DNA from: Cacajao melanocephalus
Lineage: Eukaryota; Chordata; Mammalia; Primates; Pitheciidae
NCBI GenBank assembly: GCA_963573385.1
Contig: CAUYLG010022055.1
Span: forward strand, 1 to 64,000
Length of the DNA stretch: 64,000 nt
Direction of reading: 5' to 3'
Under the pieces are notes generated by a model. It did no database searches and had not been told where the DNA came from. It was given only the letters and a program-made list of their open reading frames with translations. This document shows, in pieces, positions 41,804-54,375 of this stretch. Both the position numbers and the translations under genes were made by a program. How positions within the stretch are numbered: the first letter of the stretch is position 1; each line of letters opens with the position of its first letter.

Positions 41804-41938
41804 GTGTTTGAGGAACTGTGGAAGAGGGAAGGGAAGACTCCGGGGCAGATTGTTTCAGAGAAGCAGCTCGAACTGATGCAGGACCGCGGGGCACTGGAGC
41901 AGTTCTGCTACTCGGTGATGAAGGACCATCCTCAAGTG
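41804..41938 (+). CDS. GATB: GATB coding exon (tail domain), symmetric, weak donor
   Basis: The acceptor is tggcctgtag; the exon starts and ends on full codons (135 nt, 45 codons, about residues 471-515). It reads [20 protein letters not shown], then [20 protein letters not shown] and DHPQV. VF.......TP..IV...GL is the usual pattern of the GatB tail. The donor at 41939 is gtgact, lacking the +5 G, and is the poorest of the GATB donors seen here. Both phases are zero, so skipping would keep the frame. Several residues (R in QDRG, F and Y in QFCYS, KDH) differ from the human protein as I recall it. Confidence 0.94.
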
Positions 41939-43317
41939 GTGACTGTCTCGGGCAGGGGAGAGGGCCAGGGCTAGGGCCGCCTGCAGAGCCAGCCCCAGGA
42001 CATGGCCAGAGGCTCGTCCTAAGAATGGCTGGCCCAGTTTCATCAGTCATTCCCTCATTACTTTTGTCATCTTTCTAGTTGAGGTCAGAAGAGATGAAAT
42101 AGGTGAATACTGCAAAAACGCAACTTCTTTTCCTATAAGGAGGATACCACCCATAGAGTTTACTCTCCATGGAGGTGTAGTTTAAAAGGGTGTCAGCAAG
42201 CTCACGAAATCCAAGCTGTGACCTCCCAAGCGTGTCGCCCTCTCCCAGGGTTGGCATTTCGAATCTGTTGTGGTTAGCGCTACTTCATAAGGACCTCCCA
42301 ATAAGGAACCAGCGGGTGTGCCTGCGGAGCAGGGAGAGTACAGGAACTTCAGCTTCATGCTTCTAAGAGGTGGGAAGAAAGGCAGAAGGGAAAGTATTTA
42401 TAAATTGTGGAGAAAATCCCTGACGGGAGCATGGCTGAAAACCAGCTCATTTTGTGTTCTTAGCACAGCACAAGACAGAAAAGCTGAAACGAGTGGCATC
42501 CCTCCCTCCCCAAGTCTAGTCATATTGTCTAGAGATATTTTTCAGTGGGAAAAAAAAAAATTGTTAGCATCTTTTTCAGAATAATGCCCACCAACCCACC
42601 CATCAGCTTGCTGGGGACACTCACAGCTCTGTAAAGAGCTCTCGATAAGGAAAATGATCCTGTGGTGACTGATAAAGATGTGCTTGTAGTTGCAGGCTTG
42701 TTCTGCGGCACTTGAGTGCAAATTTTCACGTCATTGCCCTTGGAGACGGCACAGAGCAGGAGGCCAAGCGGTGGCCCTGTCAGTCAGTGGCTATTTGATA
42801 GGAATTCAGCACCTCCTGACTTACTCACTCCCCTACCCAGTGCTCTGGAAGACTGGGCCAGTATGTAGATCTGCTCTCTGACAAAGGGATGTCCTTGGTG
42901 GGGAGCAGGGGGAGAAGGAAAGCCACACATTTCAGCTGAACGTCACTGAGAATCAGAGAGGTGTCCTCACTGATTAGACGCCGTGATTCATCTCAGAGAG
43001 ATTATCCCTACCCAGACTCTGTTCTCGGTCATAGTGCTGTCCCAGAGGAGAAGGCCCTGGCTCGTGAGCAATCAATCAATCATCACTTCTTGCACATTTT
43101 AATCAATCAGAAGGCAAAGTAGCAAATGTCTCCTTTGACAGGAGCCTAGAAACCTACTCAGAAATTAGGCCCTTCCCCCTTTTTCTGTTCCTCGTTTTCT
43201 CTCTAATACTAGTGGAAAGAAGCAGAATTTAATTTTCAGCAAACTTAAGCCTTAGTTTGGGATTTGGGGGCATGAGTCTCTTCATTTTCTCCTCTTAAGC
43301 AATTTCTGTCTTTGCAG
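41939..43317 (+). other. GATB: GATB last intron
   Basis: A 1.4-kb intron with no repeat that I recognise apart from short A runs (about 42550). The acceptor is tctgtctttgcag. Confidence 0.8.
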
Positions 43318-43446
43318 GTAATGGATGTGAAGAAGGGAAACCCCAGAGCTATAAATAAACTGATTGGGTTGGTCCGGAAAGCGACGCTAAACCGAGCAGA
43401 TCCAGCCGTGATCAAGGAAGTCCTGGAGAAGCAGCTGTCATCGTGA
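43318..43446 (+). CDS. GATB: GATB terminal coding exon and stop codon
   Basis: The acceptor is ctgtctttgcag. The exon reads [20 protein letters not shown], then [20 protein letters not shown] and SS, with TGA at 43444-43446. The V....G...A...L.G.V.......A.P..V...L pattern is the C-terminal end of the GatB/YqeY domain, the part that holds tRNA. It encodes 42 residues (about 516-557). This exon has the highest density of differences from the human protein as I recall it, all conservative or in loop-like positions, so the tail appears under weaker constraint than the core. Confidence 0.96.
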   Translation, partial: VMDVKKGNPRAINKLIGLVRKATLNRADPAVIKEVLEKQLSS

Positions 43447-43770
43447 GATGTTTGTTTGGTGTCCCCATGCCCGCAGGAGAAGAGTGTACCCTAACTGGGA
43501 GCAGGAGCCTGTGAAAGCTGATGCCCATGTGCCCTGAGAGCCGCATCTCTCCATCCCTGGCCTGAGCCATAGTGATGGCGTTGTGTGTCACCAGTGTTCT
43601 TGCCCTCTGGGCCCTGTGCCAGGAGGTGCCTCCACAGCCGGCCAGCAGCCAGGCCCACCTGCTTCATCCACCTCAGGAGTGGCCCGTGATGGCTGCAGCA
43701 GTGGTGAAGGAGTAACAGCTTCTTGTGTTAAGGAATCTTAAACCAAATAAAATGTATGTTTGTTAGACAT
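43447..43770 (+). other. GATB: GATB 3'UTR
   Basis: A GC-rich short 3'UTR running from the stop codon to about 20 bases past the AATAAA at 43746. The exact cleavage site is inferred. Confidence 0.8.
43746..43751 (+). terminator. GATB: GATB poly(A) signal AATAAA
   Basis: Canonical hexamer in accaaataaaatg, 300 bases after the stop, followed by a TG/T-rich stretch (tgtatgtttgttag). It is the first AATAAA after the stop. Further + strand hexamers at about 44096 and 44563 could serve as minor sites. Confidence 0.85.
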
Positions 43771-43794
43771 ACTGTTACCCATTCTAAGATAACT

Positions 43795-43900
43795 TCATCC
43801 TGCAGTTCCTTCAACACATATTTTTGAGCAGTTCCTAAGGGCCAGCCATTGTTGTAGGCGATGGGCATTAGCAGGGGTCGAGAGACTGTAATTTGGATAT
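43795..43900 (-). repeat. Old LINE/SINE fragment
   Basis: ccttcaacacatatttttga, gcagttcctaagggccagcc and attgttgtaggcgatgggca follow the widespread ttgagcacctactatgtgcc type repeat. It begins about 25 bases beyond the GATB poly(A) site. Confidence 0.55.
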
Positions 43901-46900
43901 AGTGTTTTCAGACCTAAACACAGGTTAACGAAGATGAAAACACAATGAAATAGACTGGGCCGGTATAAACACACATTTGTTTGGGTGGTCTCAAGTGGGT
44001 GGGGAAGGAGGATATTATTATTTTACAATTAACCTATCATAGAAGTGATATTGCCTGTTCAACTCCCTACCCATCCCAGAAGGCACAGGTCTGAGAATAA
44101 ATGAATTAAAAAAAGTTTTCAAATAATAAATTTAATAAAACGTATGCTGAAATATCACATAAAAATTAACTAACTTACTTACATTTCAAAGATTGTGCAG
44201 TTGACAACTCCCCTCAACTCCCAACTCAACTCCCCCAACCCTCCGGCCAAACAAGATGAAAAGAAACAAAAAAGAAAAAAGTCGTAACATGAAATTGACT
44301 TGTTTTGCTTGGAAATAAGATTACAAATTAATTAGTAAATCAAAATCTTGACCTTTCACGATAATCGTGGTGTGCTGCAGGTGTCTCGATGAGGGCGGGG
44401 CTGCCTGCACTCCTGTGCTATGACACTAACACTGCTCTCCCTTGCACGGGAGCACCTCTTTGTTCAGTATATGCCTTTGTTAACCTCTGACTCGCCTCGC
44501 TTAAAGACCAGCTTTGCACATGTTTTTTAAAAGCATACTTGTCAAAACTGTGATGTAAGAGAATAAAATCCTTGGAGGCCTCGATTTGAAGCTGTGAAGC
44601 TGTAGCCTACCAAGGACAGTAAACACATTCCTGTTGTGAACGCTGCTCCAGAAGCAGCTGAGGAACTAGGAAAAAGTGGACACCCCTTCCATCACCAGTT
44701 CAGCAACTCATGCTTCCTGCCTTGCACAGTTGCGCAGGACTTCCCTGAGAGTGATGAGAATGGTGCCCCTCTTTCCCAGCCCAAAAAGTAGGCAGAGAAA
44801 GGTAACCAGTTATGTGGTTCATTTTGGACAGGCAGGAGGAGGTGACTTGTTTTTTAAAATGTCTTTTAATAAAATTAGTGACTTAGAATTTTAAGGGACT
44901 ATATTACCTTACCTGGGAAGACAGGTGTCCCCATTCTGCTGCAGTACTGAAAACTACTGGGTCTATAGTTACATGATTTTCACTAAACCTCTGTATGAGA
45001 GAGTCAGGCCGAATCAGTTCTCTCCTCGCTCTGCAAATCTCTGAATTACAAATGGGCAAAGATGGTCTGAGACTGGAGTCTGTGACAGAATCTTCATTTT
45101 GTAAGAAAGAATATGGTTCAGTTTCATTTTATAAATTCCATTTTCACCAAAAATTCAGGCTTCTTGATGACTAAACCTTACAGAAAGCATCGAAGGATCT
45201 TTCAAGAGGGGGTGCAGCCAGATAAAGACAGTTTACCAAAGCCATTATGTCAAGTGAAAACTGTATTCAAGATTGATTATTCCCAGAGAAAGATGCCATC
45301 GTGAAAGCACTTGATCTGTCCAGGCTGATTGTCAATCAGCTGACAATTGCCTGTTGTCTTCAATGCCAGCTTCTGAAATTCTGAAAACCAAACCTTGTAA
45401 GTTGATATCACTGCTACTAGGAAAAAAACCAAAGCATGGCTCTGACTGAAACCCGATGAGATATTCTAAAGATATGTTTATATTAACACCCTAAGAAATT
45501 CACAAAGATGGCTCTGCTTGTAGAGGGGTCTCAGTGAAATACAATTTTACACTCTTGCATGAGTGTGCATTTAGTCTGGTCTACTGGTTTACTTTTCAGG
45601 GGAAAATCTCATTAAAATGTATGAGTTGGCACCACAGGTGACGCCATTGCCATCTGTCTCAGGAATCCACACACCTGTAGGCTAGGTGTATAATGCTGAG
45701 GCTCCGACTGGAAGTTGGAGTGTGCTGGAAAACTGGCTCTGCCCCAGGCTGGCTTGAACCAGCTCTGCCTGGTCAGGCCCAAACCCTGAGTTCTGTTGCC
45801 TGGGGAGGAGGTTGGAGGTTTCTGGTGGGAAGGCAGGAATGTGCCAGCCCTAGCACTCAGCATGCTATCTAACAGAGGGAGTATTCAGTAAAAGCTCTTA
45901 CTATATGAAACAAATTAATGGACAACCTTTTGTGGGGCCCTTTTGTAAGAGACACTGGTGATACCAACTCCTAGGTTTCTACATTCTAGGTCATCTGGGT
46001 CTAGAAAAGAGCTGTTTAATCTCTGTCCAGGGTTATATATGAAAGTGAACTTCTGTTCCTAGCTTTCAAGAACCTAGAACATCACTGTACCAAGGTAAGG
46101 ATATTTTAGCTGAGCTCCCCCACCCTACCTATATTTTAGTAATTATTACTAAAATAATTATTAAGATGGCCATGAAGTTTTGGAAAGTACACACCCTCGT
46201 TCAGCTTTGAGTTGGTTAGCTCAGGACACAGCTTATGACCATGACCCACTATTTTATACTGTATCTTTCATTTCAATTTAATTTAGTTGTTTAGTTTCTA
46301 CATAGTGACTATTGGGGAAAAGCCAGCCGATCTATCTGAAAGGCTGTATTCTTTACCAATTACCAAAAGCAGCATGGAAGTGGCTGCCATGCTTCTCCAG
46401 CAGCTTTTAGAGAAACACATGCATGGATTGTTTGCAAATAGAGCTGACCCTTGGTTGTGAGATGGGAAGCATCTGATTGAAACCCTTAGTCAAATAGCTT
46501 AGCAAGACTCATGTAAGACTGTCAACACCAAATTCCCTCTTTTAAAATATCCACAGGGCAAAAAGGGGCCTTGTTATATATAGGTGGGCCTTTCATAGCC
46601 TTGTCTCAATAAAAAGTCAGCTGACACACTAAGAAGCACAGACTTCTGCAGCCTCCGCTCCATGAAATTCAATCTGGCCCAAGAGCTTCCATCACCTTTG
46701 TTGGGTTCTGAAATGACATAGTAAATCTAAACTCCCAAAAAGATGCCTGAAATGCATATCGAAGTCATGCTGACAGATCCTACTGGCAGTCTTGTTACTT
46801 GTGTAGGTAACAGTGGGTTAACAAACCTTTTAAGACAGGAACAAAATTCACAGTGACCCTACAAGCTAGGAAAGGTCTGTCCTAGCTAAAATCATGATCA

Positions 46901-49096
46901 GTTTTAGGATTCTAGGTGAAAGAGGTCAAAGAACTGAAGGCTTCCACCCACCTTGTCCTGGTCCTTTTCCCTAAAGAACCTCTGAAAATCTTTCACTAAA
47001 GCCCTGTTTTTCCAGTTAATGAGCTGCCAGGATAATCTGTCCTCCAGAAACAAGTAATGGCCTAATAAATGCCTGAATGTAGAGAGGATTTACTGAGGCA
47101 AAATTATCCTAAAAACCATTCTCAGTCTTCTGAGAGCTCTTTCTAAAGCATTAGGTTTACGATGGTCATTCAAAAAGAAGGGAAGGGAAAAGAGTCAACT
47201 TAATTCTCTTCCAATGTTGCCTCAGTGAAGTGATTTAAGGCTGGAACATAAACTGGTTTGACAGTGTTCTGTTTTAAGCTGTTACTTGATGGAGAATTAG
47301 TATTATGTGATTTATAGACTGACGGCTGAAGCAACAAGGGGCCTAGACTATCTTCTTAATGACTTAAAGCTGATGTGGCATCAGTTACAAGAGACTGCTG
47401 CTTCCAGGAAGAGCTCACACTGCAAAGCAGGCTGCGGTTTGCAGCAAACCACACGTGACACCAGCCTGAGCCAGTGACTAGTAGCACGTGTAATAATAGC
47501 TGACCTGCAATAAAGTGTTTCATAAAAACGGCAAGCATGACAGCCATTTCAGTAAATACAGGGCTGGTAATTAGCAGTTACGTTGAACTGCCCTTAAATG
47601 AGAACTGGAGCATATGCAGATACTGAACACCATGCCAGGGACAAGGCCCACCCCTGCTGCAGCTGTACTTCCCTACTGAAGACAGCCTAGACACGGTGAT
47701 CCAGACTCAGAAGAGCAGCCCATCCACAACCCTAAACCTTACACAGATCTGACAACCAGTCCACGTGACCACTACAGCCAAGGTGACTCAGAGACACTGA
47801 AAACAACGTTCAACCCTGAGCACCCATTGGCTGCCCAAATCAAACAGGCAACTCCAATATTCATGTAGCCTGTTTCTAGATTCTGTTTATGAGAGGATGC
47901 CTTCCTGACAGCACCTTGGCTCCATAATGTCTTATACTGGACAGAAACCAACTACATCTGACCTAAATAAAAGCCACCTGCTAAGGAAAGGGTACTTAAA
48001 AATACTGAATGCATCCTACCTAACGTGACAGACATCCACTCCAACCCCAGCACATCAAAGGATTTTCCAGAATAACACTCAACAAAATGGGGACAACTTC
48101 ACAATTCCTCTAAATACCAGGGAAAGGAGGTACCTAATGGTAAAGAAAAACCACATCTCTAACTGGTTATTCCTGCACTCCCATTTCATGGTTGGAAATT
48201 GTATTTTACCAGCCATGAAATTATGTTTTAAACTGAACCTAACCTGGAATTTCTTTGTGTAAAATTTTAAAAACATTTACTTGGCCATTTCCAAAAAATC
48301 AATTTTAAATATCCCAGTGCTCTCATACGTTTTGAACCACAGAAGTCACTCAGTCTGGAACTTTAAGTCAGGCCCTGAATTATGAATTGAGGTTAATGTT
48401 GTGATAGTCCAGGAACACTGGGCTCACTCACCTTTCCTGCCCAGGCCACACGCAGTGACGCCAGCCCAGGGGCTGCACCAGGGTGTGGTGCCCACCATTT
48501 ATCTTCCCCTACATTTTTCTAGCAAGTAGCATAGTGACTGATGTGGGAGCCTGTCACACAGAGAAGTGGCCACACTTTCGGACCATATTTGTAAGCACGC
48601 CAAATATATTTAAGTTCCTCCCCGCAACTCATTACAAAAAAAGATATTTCTAAGGGCTCACCTATTTACTTTAGGACCGGAACATTCTACTTCATTGCCA
48701 ATGACATTTTTCCTGACAAGGAGTTCCCTTTCTCAGGCACGCATTCCATGGTTTCTTCACATCTGCCTAGGTCAATGTTCACTCCCCCAGTCTTTCAGGA
48801 TTTGCTCAGTTCTCTGGACAGCCTCAGTTCTCTGCTGTTTTTCTTTTGGCATGTCCACATCATTCCCTAAATAACCCACTCCCGGTTATTTCACTCAACC
48901 ACATGGGTTTTCCCATTCTATGTCCAGGTCAATTTTCTGACTTCATTTTGCAAAACCATGGACACAAACCTGTGAGGACTGTGATGGATTCAGAAACATG
49001 AATCAGTTTTCAATTCCAAATAGGAAATTAGAGTTATCGTGTGAGTTTACCACCAGTAACCCAGCATGGAAAGTTAAATTCTTTTGCCTGTCATCA

Positions 49097-49432
<336 letters not shown>

Positions 49433-50599
49433 TAAGTCTGTTTCAGTACCTATTGAATAAAACAGTAAGAGGCACAAAATCAATCTATTTCTCAAAGGAA
49501 ACCTTCCACAAAGGGGACCATGGTGTTCTGCAATGCAGAAACACAGATTCAAGAAGAATCAACACCACAACCAGATAATGGAGACAGGTGTAAATCAAAC
49601 CACAAAGCTAAAGAATTCCATTTCCAGATGTGGCATTAGCATTTTATGACTTTGTAAGTCCAAACAAGAAGATAACTACTTGTGCAAAACAAAGCTAGAG
49701 GATAATAAATTACAGCTGAACTTCCAACTTCAACTGTTCCTTTCTCTATCTTAAGCTATCTTTTCTAATGGAGACTTGTGGGCTGTGCAAACACCACCAG
49801 GCATCAGGAAGCCAGGCGCAGGCCAGTCAGTTGTGCCTCATCCCTCCTGGCTGCTGCACCACAGCTAAGCAAACCAAACAGAAATGTACAGTGAGTAGGA
49901 ATCTTCGATGTCTTTCTTGGACTATGAAACATGAAAGCAAGGCTGGCTCCTAACAGCTCACCTGCACAGGCCAGGTATCCTGTTGTCATTTCACAAGCCA
50001 GCTCTCAATTTCTCATTCACTCAATACAAAGCTACTTCAAGATTCCTGAAGCAAAAAGGGCCTCTGCTGCTCCACAGCATCGCAGGTGTGGTTCCTTCCT
50101 CCACTGCCCTGCCTGTGCACGAGGGGCCTGATTAAAACCAAACCAGTGCTCCTGGGGCACAAGCACCAGACCCGTGGCTGCCCTTGGGGCTCCACAGAGA
50201 TGCCCACAAAGAACGGAGAGAGCTGGGCCTCCCAATTTCCCTCCAAACAGGGAGGCTCAAGCTTGTTACCTGCTTCTCACCTGCAGAACTGGGCCGAAAA
50301 CAGAGGGGAGTGGAATTTGATATCCATAAAAATCGGTTGTTTATGGTCTCATTTTCAGCTCACAATTATTCTGTGTTTTCCCTTCTTCATGGTGGTTTCA
50401 CATGGTTGTGGCTCTTAAGTATAATCCTGCCTCTTGGAGCAGGCTGCAAAGCAGCAGAGGGGCACTCATACAGCATGGTGGGGCCTTCTAATAAACCCCA
50501 TTACTCGGAAGGCGGCATTTCCATGCAGAGTGAGTCACCAGCAGGCACTTGGCTTTGCAGGGCTCCAGGTGACCTGTTTGCATTGACATCCAAGATCCC

Positions 50600-51627
50600 G
50601 AAGTAGGCTGTACAGTTCTTGTTTTTCTACAAAGTGCAGCTTACTAGCAAAAGCAAATCGAATTTTAAATAATTACCAGTGTTTATACAGGCTGCATTTA
50701 GTTTATCTCCCCACCCCACCCCACATGCCCTCCCTGAAAAAACCCGCTATGAAATGGCTTCATAAGTTAATCAGTTTGTTTTTAAAAAACACTTACAAAA
50801 ATAATGATGGTCATCTTCTTACATATATATGTGATACCATACTTTCTTCACCTGACCAAACTCCTAAAAACCAAAGTAACAGTTTGCATAGGTATACTTA
50901 ATTTTGTGCAAATCTTACTAAAATAAGGCCATCTTCAGTGTTTAGGTAGTGTCATGCTGATTAAAGTAAGCTCTCAAGAAACAAGAACAATTCTCTGTAT
51001 TCTAAATTCTCTCCAAGGACTTCTGACTTCCCAAGCAGAGAGCTGGACCAGTGTATCTGCCCTCACCATAATGCAATACACGCTGAGGGACACACAACCT
51101 GGAAGTAAACCCAAAGGGACAGATGATATGTGCTTCTGTGATGGAGGCAAGAGGGGCTCCATCTTCATTCTTCCTTTATAGAACAAAGGCCCAAATGCAG
51201 GAGGTAACAGGACCACTTGCGCAGTTGCAGAGGTGTACATTCTTCCTGTGCTGCTGAATGACTGGAATCCTGACATGGGGCACTTCCAGATATTACTGAA
51301 CCCCAATATTTGCTTGGTGTGATCTGAGCTGCAAGATGGGTGACTCAAAGGGATAGGAGAATGACAACCAAAAAATATAAGGAAGAAAAACTGAGCAAAG
51401 AAAACTGCCAAGGGAGCAACCAGCTTATGAGACTTACATTCTATATAACATAAGGTGGAAAGGCCCGGCTAGAGAGAGAGAGGAAAGAGATGGAAAACTC
51501 CCCTCCCCACAAATCAAGTATTGTCAGGAAATATCAAAGTAGAAATCTTTGTAAGCAGCTTTGCATTTAACATTCAGTCAAGACACTAAAACCTTACAAA
51601 ACAAGAACCTCTATTAAAAAAAAAAAG
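50600..51627 (-). other. FHIP1A: FHIP1A proximal 3'UTR (end not fixed)
   Basis: The sequence immediately after the FHIP1A stop, read on the - strand, must be 3'UTR. I found no canonical AATAAA on this strand between here and GATB. Weak variants (TATAAA read from 51171-51176 and about 50680; ATTAAA read from 44865-44870 and 44131-44136) are the candidates, so the lower limit given here is a guess. Confidence 0.45.
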
Positions 51628-51881
51628 CTAACAACAGGAGTCCTCAAAGTCACCCAGGATCTTGTAGCACAGAATGGAGTGTTCCTGGGCCAAGGCCGCC
51701 AGCTCCTTCAGGAACTCTGGGAAGAGGGCAGCAGCCAGCATTGGGTTCCTCACCGGCAGGGGCAGGTTGGGGGGTGCCTCGGCCACCTTGGTTCTGTGGG
51801 GCAGGAAGGGCTGAAGCACTCTTGGAGGTCCATCCAAAAGTTTCTTGCCACTTCCTGTCCTGGGAGCCTCCTGAATGGGAT
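51628..51881 (-). CDS. FHIP1A: FHIP1A terminal coding exon and stop codon
   Basis: Read on the reverse strand, the acceptor is tttctggtttcag. The first two bases complete an Asp codon, then PIQEAPRTGSGKKLLDGP, PRVLQPFLPHRTKVAEAPP, NLPLPVRNPMLAAALFPEF and LKELAALAQEHSILCYKIL, ending GDFEDSCC and TAG (51628-51630 on the + strand). The final ELAA.AQEHS segment is a helix conserved among FHIP proteins. There are 84 complete codons, about residues 957-1040 if the human length of 1040 holds. No signal peptide or membrane segment is seen; the protein is cytosolic. Confidence 0.95.
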
Positions 51882-53367
51882 CTGAAACCAGAAAGAAGAC
51901 CATCACTGCATTCCTCCATCGCCTTCCCATCCACCCTCTTCAGTGGAGCATGTGTTGTCGGGGCAGAGTTGCTGGAGGGTATCTAGTTACGTGTATAGTT
52001 TCTATAACAGACTAAATCCTGAAGATGCAGCCCTTGTGGACTGCATGACACACATATTTGTCCAGCAGATAACCTCCACAAAAGCAAGTGATAGGAGACT
52101 TTCACCCAAAATTCTTTCTAAGGAACTTCATGCAGAAATCATGGCAAGAATATAGGTTTGTCAAGAACCCTCCATGCCAGAATGTGGGAATGGGAGAAAC
52201 TGACAAAGGCATCGCCTGTCGCTGGCTTATTAAGGGGCGATGAGTAGTCCCATCTGCTCTCCCAGCCTACCATGCTGAGATGACTGTTCTCCCTTCGCCA
52301 GTTAAGCCCTGATAGCACAGCATAGCTACAGTACAGAGGCTGGGCTAACGCTCTCTGCAGGCGGTGCTCCAGCCTCTCAGGCTCCCCGGTGACCTCCAGT
52401 CTTCTTCTGGCCAGCACCTCCAACATTTTACATAAAAGGAGAGCAGAAGATTCTTTCAGATCAGCAGAAATAATGGAAGGGAAGTTGGGTGCTGGTAAGA
52501 CCAGACAGCTTCCTGCAACCATGGGCAATTAGTAACAGCAAATGGCTTAGAAGCTTATATTGAAAGAGGGTTTCCAAGAGTTTCCATCTCAATTTCAATA
52601 ACATAGGCCTCAGATGAGTTCAAAATGCAAAACAAATCAAGTGATTTGCATTTTCATATCAAATCAGTTTTTACTAATTAAAATGGTTCAACTTCCCTAT
52701 TTGATTCCTGAACATCACCAGCCCTCATATATTTGTAGGAATAATTTATGCCTTCCTCTGCCCCCTACCCAAACAATCTCTTTACTCCTTATAAATCATC
52801 ATATTCAAGTCCTTCATTATTTTGGCTGCTTCTTAGAATTCAGTATCATTTTTCAACACTCTTCTCAGAGTGTTGCTTAACTACAGTACTAAAAATTCTT
52901 GACATTTATAGTACTTTCCACATCTCACTACTATAGTCTTTAGCGTTTAAAAAAAAAAAAAAAACTTCCACTTTACTGCTTTAAATATCCTTTTAGATTT
53001 AAACTTGTCACAGCTTTAATGCCATAAAGAACTGGAAAAGTTGCTGAGAATCTGTCTTCTGCTACCTTTCAGCAAAAATTCATGAATCGGCAACAGAGTG
53101 AGCACAAAAGTGTTGATGTCACTGAGGTGCATGTCAACCTTGGAGAGCACCCCTTCTCATCCCCCACCCTAGCTCAGGCCCTGTCACTCTCCAAAGCGCC
53201 CAGCAAAGCTCACAAAGGAAGCTGGCCTGCATTCCAATGGGGAATGGGACACTTGTCAACACCACTCCCAGACTGAGACCTGCACTGCTCATGCTGGTTC
53301 CTCCACCTGCAACTCCCTTCCCCATTCCTCTGCTCACCTAAATCATACTAGCCTTGGAGGCATTATT

Positions 53368-53530
53368 AACACAGTGGTTGAGACCACAGAGTCTGCCACT
53401 CGCTGGCTGACTTCAGGCAAGTTGCTTTACTTCTCTGTACTTGGATTTCTTCACCTGTCTAAAGCTCACAGAGTTGTTATAAGGATTAAATGAGTCAATA
53501 GGTATAAAGTACACAGGGACCTCTGAATGG
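53368..53530 (+). repeat. MIR SINE
   Basis: Good sense MIR: acagtggttgagaccacaga, ctggctgacttcaggcaagt, tgctttacttctctgtactt, then agttgttataaggattaaat. Confidence 0.82.
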
Positions 53531-53689
53531 GTGTCAGCTACCGAATCATCTTCATCAGTACACTTGTCACTGACTTCACAATGAATTTCCAGTTTCCTGC
53601 CCCCAGAAGTCATTCCTATAGTCTTTATGGCTTCCTCTGCCCTCTACCCAAACAGTCTCATCTCATTCTAGCCTCCTCTCCATGTTATT

Positions 53690-53870
53690 GACCAACTAAG
53701 GCCTGCATTGCCCTTCAGCCTTGCATTGTTTATGTTTTATCTCCTCTACTAGACTCCGAGCTTTCTCAGGGCTGAGCCCTATCTGATAACATGTCTTTAG
53801 CAATCCCTAACACACTTCCATATTCATAGAAGCTAATAAACATTTGCTGAATGAACGAGTCAAGGAACTG
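53690..53870 (+). repeat. L2-like LINE 3' end
   Basis: ctactagactccgagctttc, tcagggctgagccctatct and agctaataaacatttgctga with atgaacgag form the typical L2 tail. Confidence 0.65.
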
Positions 53871-54249
53871 ATCTCATAAGTCTTCGCTATTCCTGATGCT
53901 CCCTGCAGCTGCTCGTATTCCTCATCTCCCCCATTCTCCTTCAAATTAATTCATTCTCTTCTCCCCTAAAAAGGGGTTTTGTGGCTCATTTATCTAGCTT
54001 GAGCTGTGAATAAAAAGTATCATTGCTAAGGCTCATTTGCTCAATATGAATCCAAGAATCAGAATTGTCTTCACTAATGAAGGTAGGAGAGCACCCAGTG
54101 AGGGAGCCCAAGGTCTGGCCGGGAGAAGATCCATAGCACGGTTCCATCAGGGCTGCAGCACATCGACCCAGGCTCTCCTACGGGGTCTTGGCCTTTCGGT
54201 GTGTCACCAAGCACCATCAAATTCTCCATTCAAAAGCAACTCGACCTGA

Positions 54250-54375
54250 GTTATGGTCCCTACCTGGCCACCAACTCATCATAGAATGTCTCGGTTTCCA
54301 TCTCTGTAAACTGGGGATATTACCTACCTGATCTCCCTTCTAGAATGAGTGCCCAGTAAAAGGGCTCTGGATATA
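54250..54375 (+). repeat. MIR SINE fragment
   Basis: gtctcggtttccatctctgt followed by aaactggggatattaccta and cctgatctccc is the MIR core and 3' part. Confidence 0.65.

Noticed and set aside
44096..44568. AATAAA hexamers on the + strand beyond GATB
   Set aside because: They lie 350-820 bases after a good signal at 43746 and lack any supporting exon sequence; kept only as possible minor sites.
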